The notes under the pieces are model-generated. The model saw only the letters and a program-made list of their open reading frames with translations. It was not told the DNA's origin and ran no database searches. The translations under genes and the position numbers were made by a program. DNA of 64,000 nucleotides from Boesenbergia rotunda (lineage: Eukaryota; Streptophyta; Magnoliopsida; Zingiberales; Zingiberaceae). The DNA lies in the NCBI GenBank assembly GCA_024364735.1, contig JAGFNQ010005388.1, positions 564,876 through 628,875 on the forward strand. The letters are read 5' to 3'. Shown piece after piece: positions 43,874 to 52,974 of this stretch (within the stretch, counting starts at the first letter, position 1; every line of letters begins with the position of its first letter).

Positions 43874-44812
43874 TAATTCGAATCTGCTGTCAGACTTCTG
43901 ATTTCACTCTGATCACTTCTGCTACCTTACTGATTCCCTTTTGATTTGTTGTGCTAAGCATCTGTTAAGTGTGCAGGTAATGCACGGATGACTCAAATGA
44001 AGAAGGAGGGTCAACTAGAGACTTTCGCTTCGTCTGGTTTGTCCGTTTTCCCTTCGTAGGATTCAACGGTTTCTGGCGCGGGCTAGCAACTGGCGAGGCT
44101 GACGACTGACCTGAGGCTCGGCTGAAGAGGGTTCAGCGGAGCCCAGTAGAGGTCAGCGGGTTGGTGGCAGAGGTTGGTGCAGACGCTCCTGTGAGCTGCA
44201 GACTCGCTGATGAGCTGCAGAGGCGCCTGGTGGTGACCTGCTGATGAGCAGACACTTAAAAGATGGCAAGCGAAGTGGAGAGTGCAACACTAGCAAACTT
44301 TAATCTTTTGAATCATCTGCAACTTGAGCACTTGGAAGTTGAGGAGAGCTTTGCGAGTCGATCAGCAAGCAAACACAAAGAGCTGAGGGTTCTTGCGTGA
44401 GAGTTGTGCTGGGTTGAGCTCGGTGAAGTGTTTCTTCTGTGCGTTCTTTGTGCTCACACTCTGTAAGTCTGTTCTTTGTCTTTGTGCTTATTTTAATATT
44501 CTCTTGAGACTATTGTGGAGAGGTTTCTCCACCGAGAAGGATGCTGTGATATCCGGATTTCCGGGACTTGATTTGTCGACGATCAAGGGATCGCCCACCT
44601 TACAGGCACGCTAAGGAGTAAGGGCAAGTAATCCCCGAACCTTGTAAATCTTTTTGTCATTTCTGTTTGGTTTCTTTGTTTCTATTAGTTTCTGTTTTTC
44701 TGTCTAGTTGCCTTCCGCTGCTAACCCGCAAGTGCAGAAAGATATTAAAAGAAGCAAGATATTTGAGTATCTGGCTATTCACACCCCCTCTCTAGCCATC
44801 CAAGGTCCAACA
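43874..44812 (+). repeat. 5' LTR of element A, second part
   Basis: Resumes after the AACTT duplication of B and matches 54133-55070. It ends GGTCCAACA. U5 holds CTTCCGCTGCTAACCC. Confidence 0.9.
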
Positions 44813-44814
44813 AG

Positions 44815-44826
44815 TGGTATCAGAGC
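44815..44826 (+). promoter_or_regulatory. tRNA-iMet primer-binding site of element A
   Basis: TGGTATCAGAGC begins two bases after the LTR end. Confidence 0.85.
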
Positions 44827-44871
44827 TTGGGGCTCTTGCCAATGGTCTAACACCCAAAGAGCTTAACAACA

Positions 44872-45645
44872 ATGGCTTTGAGAGAAGAATTCAGCACCAA
44901 CCGACCCGCTTTCTTCAATGGGGCTGATTTCCAATATTGGAGATCGCGAATGGAATATTATCTCAAGACGGACATCGGTATGTGGTTATCTATGAAGGAG
45001 GGATTCACCCCTCCAAAATATGCTGAGGGAAAAGAGTTGGAATCCTCGAGATGGTCGGCTGAGCAAACCTGGAAAGGAGAAACTGATGCAAAAGCTGTGG
45101 TCACCCTTCAGTGTGGGATGACCAAGGAGCAAGTTATCAAAGTTCCCTTCACTAGTGCCAATGACCTATGGAACAAGCTCATCGAGCTTCATGAAGGCAC
45201 CCAGGATTCAAGGATAGCCAAGAGGGATCTTTTTCTCAACCAACTTCAAAACCTCACCATGAAGGAGTCCGAAACGGTAAGTGAACTCCATGGCCGATTC
45301 AAAGAAATACTTAACGGTTTGCATTCCATTGATGAGAAGGTCGAGAATCGCGACCTTGTAAGGTATGTTCTTAAATCCTTTCCTCGGAATGCCTTGTGGT
45401 CATTCATGGTGGATGCCTACAAGGTATCCAAGGACTTGTCAATTGTTAAAATAGATGATTTGTTTTGTGAAATGGAACTACATGAAATCGCTAACAAATG
45501 CCCCAAGGAGAAGGGGATTGGTCTTGTGGCAGGGGACAAGGCCAAGAAGAAGAAAGAAAAGAAGAAGGAGAAGGAGGTCTCATCTTCTTCGTCCAAGTCC
45601 GAGGAGGATGGAAGCGAGTCTTCATCATCCGAGATTAAGAAGCAA
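44872..45645 (+). CDS. Sirevirus-type gag of element A, C-terminus lost
   Basis: Starts at ATG 44872, 46 bases after the primer site, and is open for about 258 codons: FFNGADFQYWRSRMEYYL, LWNKLIELHEG, ETVSELHGRFKEILNGL, RYVLKSFPRN, then a Lys-rich and a Ser-rich stretch. It is clearly related to the gag of B. At about 45645 it runs into the truncated Angela-like LTR C3, so zinc knuckle, protease and integrase are missing. The frame continues by chance to 45708. Confidence 0.88.
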
Positions 45646-46224
45646 GCCCTCTCTCTCTCCTTCTCTCCCTCTATCTCCTCTAGGGTCGGCGCCCTCTACC
45701 TCCTCTAGGGCCGGCGCCCTCTCCCTCCTCTAGGGCCGGCGCCCCTTCTAGTTGCCGTGAGCCACATCCACCAAGAAGGTGCCGAAGAAGAAGTAGAAGC
45801 GGGTCGCAACTCCTTCCTTTCCCCGGAATCTTGATTCCGTTGCTTGGTGGTTAGTTTCCATCTCTCTCTCTTGATATTCTTGTGTGCCTTTGGAGAATCT
45901 AGTAGTTCTTGTCGGCACGAAACTCGTGGCTTTGCGAAGTCATCCCGAAGAAAACTCGGCGTGGACGCGAATAGAGGCGGAGCTTCCAAGGGACACTACG
46001 GTTGGATCTCGTCCCTTTCTACGAGTTACGCGAGGTATTAAGTAAATTAGTTTACTTTCTTCAAAATTTTAAATGTATGATCATGTCTCCACAACATAAG
46101 GTTGCATGCTAGATACGTGGTTAAAATGATTTGAGAAATTATTTATGCTAAACCTTCCGCTGCACGTAATTAAATTTTAAAATTACGAACCCGTATTCAT
46201 GTCAACATGCACCCGGTCCCAACA
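45646..46224 (+). mobile_element. truncated Angela-like LTR C3 (3' end only)
   Basis: Plus-strand copy of the family seen as C1 and C2 on the minus strand. It ends GGTCCCAACA at 46224, with CTTCCGCTGCACG just before. Only the last 580 bases remain. Near the left edge a CCTCTAGGGCCGGCGCCCTCT-like unit is repeated three times (45673-45745). There is no duplication at its ends, and it replaces the gag-to-reverse transcriptase part of A. Confidence 0.85.
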
Positions 46225-46814
46225 CTTAGTAGCCAAGGGCTATAGTCAAGTTGAAGGTCTTGATTACGATGAGACCTATGCTCCCGTGGCACGATTAGAA
46301 TCCATTCGATTGATGCTTGCATTTGCAGCTCATAGAGGTTTCAAACTCTATCAAATGGATGTTAAATCGGCCTTCTTAAATGGTTTCATAAGAGAAGAGG
46401 TCTATGTTGAACAACTTCCGGGGTTTGAAAATTCTGAATTTTCAAACCACATATTCAAGCTCAAGAAGTCTCTTTACGGCCTAAAACAAGCACCTCGTGC
46501 TTGGTATGAGTGGTTGTCGATATTTCTTATTGAAAAAAGCTTCGTGAGAGGACTATGGATTATCCTACAAGGGTGTGCAAGTGTTGTGTGACAACATAAG
46601 CACAATAAACCATACAAAGAATCCAGTCCATCATTCAAGGACTAAACACATTGAAGTGCGACACCACTTCATTAGGGATCATATTGCTAGAGGAGATATT
46701 GTACTCTCACATGTAGAGTCAAAATCAAACCTAGTTGACATTTTCACCAAACCACTCCTCGAAAATGAGTTTAGTTTCTTAAGGAGGGAGTTGAGAATGT
46801 GTCGTGCTTCATAG
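46225..46814 (+). pseudogene. reverse transcriptase and RNase H remnants of element A
   Basis: Reverse transcriptase begins abruptly after C3 (LVAKGYSQVEGLDYDETYAP, QMDVKSAFLNGFIREE, SLYGLKQAPRAWYEW) and stops near 46550. It is joined directly to the end of RNase H (VLCDNISTINHTKN, RHHFIRDHIARGD, DIFTKPLLENE), in another frame, ending 46812-46814. The catalytic YVDD part and most of RNase H are deleted. Confidence 0.88.
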
Positions 46815-47659
46815 GATTGTCAAAACCCTTCATGATTGATTCTAATTGTTGGGCAACAATTATTGGGCAACTCGGGGACATCTTACACAAACTATAAGGG
46901 TGCGTTTGGTTGAGGGTGTTCTTTGATGACCTTGGGCATGTGATTACCAGGTAATCATATAACCAAGGTTATAGGGAATAAGATATAACCTAATGTTGTT
47001 TGGTTTAATCTTTGGTAATGGGGCAAAAACTTGTTTTGTTGAATGTTTTAATATATAACCTAATATGACAATTACTATATTACCCCTAATAAATATACTC
47101 TTGAATTTTTTTTTAATGTATTCCTATCTTTAAATCTGAATTGACATGGTAAATTAACAACAATAAATTTTTAAATTAGTAGAATAAAAAAATTAAAAGG
47201 GAGAAATTTTTTAAAACAGTAATGTTAAAATTTAAAAGAAAAGTATAATGAAAAAAGAACCTATATTTTTAGAATTTTAAAACTTAGATATTTCCCAAGT
47301 AATATTAAAATTGTTAAAATTTACGGTTCAATAAAATATTATTTATTTTTAATTTAAATCGATGACCTATCACTATTGCTTCATCATAGAGGGAGATGCT
47401 CCTGTAGTCTAAATCTGGAGCTACACAATAAAGCAGAGGAGAGAACTTCCTATGGAACGAAAGAATTTGTTGCTGCTATACATGCATAACATACAATATA
47501 CTAACCCAAGATTATTTTGGTTCCCCGAACTGTAGAAACAAAATACACATTTGCAATAGGTGAAACTAAACCACAAATCACTAATCATTGTTTAGTATTG
47601 TTATTACACCATATAAGCATATAAGTAGGGCGTCCTGAGAGAAACAGCGGTTGCGACAA

Positions 47660-48107
47660 ATCTTTGTTCCCAAGACAATGAGTTTAATCTTCATGTTTTG
47701 CAGCCACATCTTCCTTCTTATCTTTGTTCCCTGTTGCCGAAAATCTACTTATCATACCAAAACATCAATAATTGCCTCAGAATAAGAGTCTTACAGCAAA
47801 GCTTAAGAAGTAATAGGTGAAAATAGAAAACCCAACTATCACCATACATGCCGTTGGTTTCATAAAATTTGTATTGTAATAATCGATCATTCTAAGGCAA
47901 TTACACACTGACATCGAGGACAAACAAGAAACACACTGAAATATAAATTCCTAAGCATGAACAACAGTAACTGTGTATGGAACAGTCAAGTACCTTCTCA
48001 ATGTTCTCCATCATAACTGCCTTGACTTCAGAAACCTGACCCTTCACCTTGGCAAGCTTGCTAACCTCTTTTGGATGGTCAACACAATATTGCATGTGTT
48101 CTTTAAG
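47660..48107 (-). pseudogene. captured VAMP72-type R-SNARE exons
   Basis: Two minus-strand exons. The first, 48107 down to about 47994 after acceptor TTTATAG, reads LKEHMQYCVDHPKEVSKLAK, VKGQVSEVKAVMMENIEK and possibly VLD. The second, from 47744 after acceptor AAGTAG, reads FRQQGTKIRRKMWLQNMKI, KLIVLG and then fades near 47670, inside what should be the transmembrane anchor. The exon between them (rest of the SNARE helix) is missing, as are the longin domain and the membrane tail. VAMP72 proteins drive fusion of secretory vesicles at the plant plasma membrane and cell plate. Splice phase at the second exon matches splitting of an Asp codon. Confidence 0.82.
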
Positions 48108-48625
48108 CTATAAAGAATAGACTCAATTAAGTTTTAAAAAAATGGACAAAAAATTAAAAGTTCGATACTTTGTCACGGTTATGCCTAGTCCATGAACTGG
48201 TTAAGGTTATCCCTAAAAATAGCATATGGTCTTAGTTTCAAACATCTATACATAAATGACACAACTCCCAAAAAAACTTATTAGCAAAGCAATGAGGTCA
48301 ATAGAAAATCTGAGTGAATGTCAGTCAGTAGCAAAGCAATGAGGTCAATAGCAATGAGGTCAGTAGCAAACAGACAGAAACCAAACGGAAAGAAACCAAA
48401 CAGAAATTCCTGGTGGTGAAGCTTAATTCTGAGAAACTTAAGCTATCTGAGAAACCAAAAAACTATCAGATAAAAACCAAACAGACATAAACCAAACAGA
48501 AATTCCTAGCCTAATTCTGAGAAACTTAATTGCTGGTGGTGAAGCTAGAAAGATAGCATATATATGATTATATATAAATATAAACCAGCAATCAATCATT
48601 CAGTTAAATGGCTCATTACCAACCA

Positions 48626-48712
48626 TGAGTTACAGGTGCTGCTGCTAGAGGACTCTTGTCGTGTGCTTTTCCATGCCAATCAGCTTGAGGAATTCCTGTT
48701 CTAGAAGTAGCT
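48626..48712 (-). pseudogene. possible third minus-strand exon in element P
   Basis: After an acceptor-like CTTTAG the minus strand reads TSRTGIPQADWHGKAHDKSP, LAAAPVTHG without stops. It looks coding in composition and lies upstream of the VAMP72 exons in the same orientation. I cannot name it. It does not match the VAMP72 longin domain as I know it, so it may come from another gene. Confidence 0.3.
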
Positions 48713-49164
48713 AAAGAGATATCATACAGAATGAACACAGACCGCATGCATTAATCAAGAATTCCAATGCAGTGATTTTTTACATTTACTGCACAGATTA
48801 AAGATAAAGAGATAGATTATTCGCTCAAAACATATCATGAAGAAAAAACTATCAGATAAAAACCAAACAGACAGAAACCAAATAGAAATTCCTAGCCTAA
48901 TTCTGAGAAACTAATGGAACGATGCTAGGGTTCCAGCGCTGGCCTAATTCGACGTTGGACGCTGGCCTAATTCCTAGCATAGGACATCAAATAGAAACCA
49001 AACAGAAATAAGAGGAAAGGAATCAGACAGAAATTACACCAAAAAAACCTGTTCTTCAATTCAACAACGACCAACAAGATAGAAACGGATTTGCCATTTC
49101 CATAAAGGAAAACAAGAGGCATTAGTAAAATACTTGTGCTTGGTAAATACCTGAAAGTCAAACG

Positions 49165-49345
49165 CTGGAAGGATGCTAGGGTTCACGATCGAGTACTCGA
49201 AGTGCTCGAAGTCGAACTGGAAGTGCTCGAAGTCTAACTGGAAGGATGCTAGGGTTCACGATCATGAACGCTTGTGCCGGTTCATGATCGCGTGCTTGGT
49301 GGAATGGTGGAAGGATGCTAGGGTTCACGATCGAGTGCTTGAACT
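49165..49345 (+). repeat. GGAAGGATGCTAGGGTTCAC repeats in element P
   Basis: Three copies near 49169, 49241 and 49311, each followed by GATC, with AAGTGCTCGAAGTC units between them. Confidence 0.75.
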
Positions 49346-49719
49346 GGAACGCTCGAAGTCCCCGAAGTCGCCGCCTAGGGTTCCCGATCGAGTGAAGTGG
49401 GATCTGGCGAGGAGTCACGCGAAGGATTATACCAAGGGCATATTTGAAATTTAATTAATAGTTAGGGATATTTTTGTCTCAAATAGTAAAAATCGAAGAA
49501 TATTTTTGGCTAAAAAATTATCTTAACCCCGGAATTGAGAAAAAACAGGCTTTTCCTTGGTTTTCTAATTCCGGGTTAGATGACCACTTTTGCTGATGTG
49601 GCAGGTATAATTGATTACCTGGGAATTCTTCATTACCTAAACCAAACAAGGTTTTTATTGATAACCTTGGATGAATAACCAAGGTTATCAAGAAACACCC
49701 TCAACCAAATGCACCCTAA

Positions 49720-50165
49720 GGGTTAACAAAATGTTTTTACTTGCTAGAAATGGGGTGAGATGTTAGGATCAACCTAATTACTCAAAATGTTCATGCATCC
49801 CTTGAGCAATTAGGTTGAAGAGACAAAAATCATTAAGTTGACCAAGTATGGGGAAAACCAATGCATAATACATGTGTATTTGGTTCCAAGAACATATTTG
49901 GGCATTCCAATCAAGGAAACTTGATTGGAGACTTATTTTTGATACAAACTTGTTTTTTAATTGGTTGGAAATGCAAATCTGGTTCAGATTTTTTTTAATC
50001 ATAAGGACACAACCCTATCTTGATTGCAAATATGGAAAAACATCATATCGGATAAGGGAACTTTGTAAGGGTCAGAGGAAACAATCCTAGTTGCATTAGA
50101 GGTTGAGAGGGATGTTTGAAACGAGAGGTTCTGAAATTCAACCGAGATTCAAAAATCCATCTGAA
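49720..50165 (+). other. non-coding internal region of element A
   Basis: Lies between element P and the palindrome array. Short frames on both strands look accidental. I see nothing recognisable. Confidence 0.4.
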
Positions 50166-50665
50166 ATCTAATCGGTCCGTGGACTGATCAGATATCCCCT
50201 CAGAATACTTTTGTGTCGATCAAACCTTTTTAATGACTCGAACCTGATCGGTCCACTGACCGATTAGGACTCACTCTGATTGGTCAAAAAGACCGATCAA
50301 GGCTGTTATTGATCGATCAACAGACCGAACAGAGCTTAGTCTCAAGAGTCTACTGATCAACCTCTTGATCGGTCCACAGACCGATTAGGCCATCCTCCTG
50401 ATCGGTCCACAGACCGATCAGAAGGATCACAGAACCGGATCGAAAGCCCTTAGAAGTCTCTGTTTGATTCCCTGATCAGTCCGCAGACCGATCAGGGACC
50501 TTCCTGATCGGTCACGACGATCGATCAGGACGTCTCCTGATCAGTCGAGTGACCGATCAGGCATAAATCTGACTGATCAGGATCGTACCCTGATCGGTCT
50601 GGGTACTCTGGATCGGATGGTGGATCCGATCAGCAACATTAATTTCGGTTGGTGATCGGTCCACC
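50166..50665 (+). repeat. internal palindrome array of element A
   Basis: At least ten inverted pairs of GATCGGTC and GACCGATC separated by 4-8 bases (for example TGATCGGTCCACAGACCGAT at about 50399). It is the same motif as in the LTRs of A but lies in the internal region. Confidence 0.85.
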
Positions 50666-51263
50666 AACCCATTTAATCACTCTTCCCCTCATATCCTCAA
50701 CCCTAGCTGCCCGAACCTCATCTTCCTCTTCTTCCTGCGAGTGTTCTCTGTGAGTGCGCGAGTTCTCTGCAGCTTACCTGTTGCGAGCTCTTCCTCCTCT
50801 TCATGCGTGAGAGCTTCTCCTCTTCTCTGTGAGTTCACGACTGCAAGCTCCTGAGGTCATCTTTCTGCTGCGCAAGTTTCAGAGAGCTCTTTCACCTGCG
50901 CAGGTTCTTGCGAATATTCTTCTCCAACTGACTCAAATGGCACCAAAGTAAGCTGTTATTGTGGTCTGGTTTTCCCTTCCTACTTGCTTTATACTTGTGA
51001 TTTTGGGAACTAATCAGTAATGTTTCCTCTTCTTGTGTGCCCTTGATTATTCTACCAACCTCACTTGACCCAATCAAACATTTTCTGCCGTGACCTTAAT
51101 CAAAATTTTTGTGTGCCGTGACCTTCACTTGATCAATTCTTACTTGGTATCGTGACCTCAACCTCAATCCGAATCCACTTTGTGTTGTGCCCTCTATTTC
51201 TGTCCACTTTGTACCGTGACCTCAACCTCAATCCGAATCCATTTTAACCTATTTCCGACATTT
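50666..51263 (+). other. leader-like region before ORF3 of element A
   Basis: CT-rich from about 50700 to 50930. A short ATG frame, MAPK, lies at 50937 followed by a GTAAGC donor-like site. Near 51110-51240, words such as CCGTGACCTCAACCTCAATC repeat. It may be a 5' leader with an intron, but the phase of the simplest splice to ORF3 does not fit. Confidence 0.35.
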
Positions 51264-52379
51264 ATGAAATCTACCAAGGGGAAGGCACCTGCTGAGGGGA
51301 CCTCGAGGTTAAAAGCCCCCTCCTCATCTTCCAGACCTCAACCATCCTCCAGTTCCCGATTTCCCAATGCACATCTCAAACAGGCCTTCCAACATCGTAC
51401 CTTCAAACTCCTCCCCTGTCGATCTGTGGATAGATCATTTGTATATGAACATTGTCCATTAGTGAAACAGATTATAGAGTATTATGATCTGGAATCAATA
51501 CTTCTTCTTGAGCGGGAAATCAATATTGATTTGGTTTCAGAATTCTATAACAACCTTGTTAGTGACGGTGGTACGGGATTTACCACCCGAGTCGCCCGAA
51601 CCAACCTCAATTTTAATTATCCCATTTTCTCTGAGTACCTAGCTTGCCGATGATCAGGTAATATCTTTCCATTCTACCCTTGTCTTCCAGAGCCTATACC
51701 AGCTCCTTTCGATGAAGTCACCCCTGATTCTATCTATGAGTACTTTTTTAGTCACCCCAGGCCAGATGGTCTCGATGAGCTTGTCGGTGACTTCCCCACT
51801 TTTGCTGCTCTCAGACTATCCCCAGCTGATTATATTCTCTTTAAGATTATCACCAACTGTCTTCTACCTATTACTTCAAAACCTCTATCAGAGATTCATC
51901 CTTATCACTGCGTGATGCTCTACGGGATGCATCGGCAGCTAGATTTTGACATCATGATGGCCATCTATTTTTCCATTATCACCTATAGTCAGATCGAGCG
52001 TCGTACAGTCTACATGCCTTTCGGACACTTTATTATTGACTGGCTACAGTCAGTCGGTATTGATGTGTCCAAGGGCAGGACTATGTCGATGGTTCGGTAG
52101 GACTGCAGACTTGGGAGACGCGCGTTTGCCAAGTCTGGCATTATTGCCGATCCTCATGGCCTTCAGTGGAAGGATGGGTGGGGTCTGGGGGAGCTACCAT
52201 GGGCAGCACACATTCAGGTACCAACAGTTCCAGCTGGACATCATGATGCGCCCGCTGCAACAGAGGACGAGTACGAGCCGGACCCAGATCTCCGATGGCA
52301 GATCGCCGAGCTCGAGCAGACGATGGATCGCAGATTGCACATAGTGGAGCTCGAGGTTTCTACGATGCATGTCGAGTAG
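51264..52379 (+). pseudogene. ORF3 of element A, extra gene between pol and 3' LTR
   Basis: One frame of about 371 codons from ATG 51264, with in-frame stops at 51651-51653 (TGA) and 52098-52100 (TAG), ending at 52377-52379. It begins with a Ser/Pro/Lys-rich segment (KGKAPAEGTSRLKAPSSSSR), then a folded-looking part (VDRSFVYEHCPLVKQIIEYY, EINIDLVSEFYNNLVSDGG, SPADYILFKIITNCLLP, YGMHRQLDFDIMMAIYFSII) and a Glu-rich end (RWQIAELEQTMDRRL). It resembles the 'putative plant transposon protein' type found in many plant retroelements. The position is that of the env-like gene of Sireviruses, but I see no signal peptide or membrane anchor. Function unknown. Confidence 0.55.
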
Positions 52380-52974
52380 TAGGCGATGTATGCTGAGTGG
52401 CGCACTTGGATGGCGGGTCATCCGCCTCAGCAGACATTTTCTGGATTTTCGCCATCTAGCAGCACTGCTCCGGGAGTTTTTTGCCTCTCGATGATACTGC
52501 ATTCAACCCGATGCAGTCTGATGATCCCCCTGCTCAGGAGTGATTGTTTTGGTTGTACTCTGATTATGACTTCGATTCCATGACTATTTATGTATGGCAG
52601 TATGATGGATTCTATGTATGCCTACTTTTCTATGATTTTGCTGTCTATGTTTATTTTCATATGATGCATATGACTGTCTTATCTTGCAGTATCCTTTCAT
52701 ATGTGTATCATATGCTTCTCAATTATTCATCTCTTGTTTGTTTTGGGGGAGACCCTTGTTTAAGGGGGAGGTATTTTAAACTTAATAATCAGTCTATACC
52801 CTTTTCGGTGTTTGACAAAGGGGGAGAGTTTGGTTAGATAAGTTTAAGGTTATTACGAGTATAACTATTGTAGGGGGAGGACTATGATTCCCTTGCGATA
52901 GTAAAATTTGATGTCAATTGATTTCTAATACCTAAACTTAGAATCGGGTTGTCAAACAACAAAAAGGGGGAGAT
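52380..52974 (+). promoter_or_regulatory. 3' non-coding region of A with repeated polypurine tracts
   Basis: Purine runs TTTGGGGGAGACC (about 52741), TTAAGGGGGAGGT (about 52760), CAAAGGGGGAGAG (about 52817), TAGGGGGAGGAC (about 52871) and AAAAAGGGGGAGAT directly before the LTR (52961-52974). Confidence 0.8.

Larger units (their letters stand above)
46898..49716. mobile_element. PIF/Harbinger-like non-autonomous element P with captured VAMP72 exons
   Basis: Terminal inverted repeats GGGTGCGTTTGGTTGAGGGT (left) and GGGTGCATTTGGTTGAGGGT (right, minus strand) extend into CTTTGAT/CTTGAT and AACCAAGGTTAT-type words. A 3-base duplication TAA flanks it (46895-46897 and 49717-49719). Ends of the GGG...TTTGGTT kind and a TWA duplication fit PIF/Harbinger (Tourist-like). 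There is no transposase. It carries R-SNARE exons on the minus strand, internal CCAAACAGAAATTCCTAG-type repeats (about 48400-48920) and a GGAAGGATGCTAGGGTTCAC repeat. Confidence 0.85.

Noticed and set aside
49173..49454. ORF of 93 codons in element P
   Set aside because: Made of GGAAGGATGCTAGGGTTCAC-type repeats; the opposite strand is equally open.
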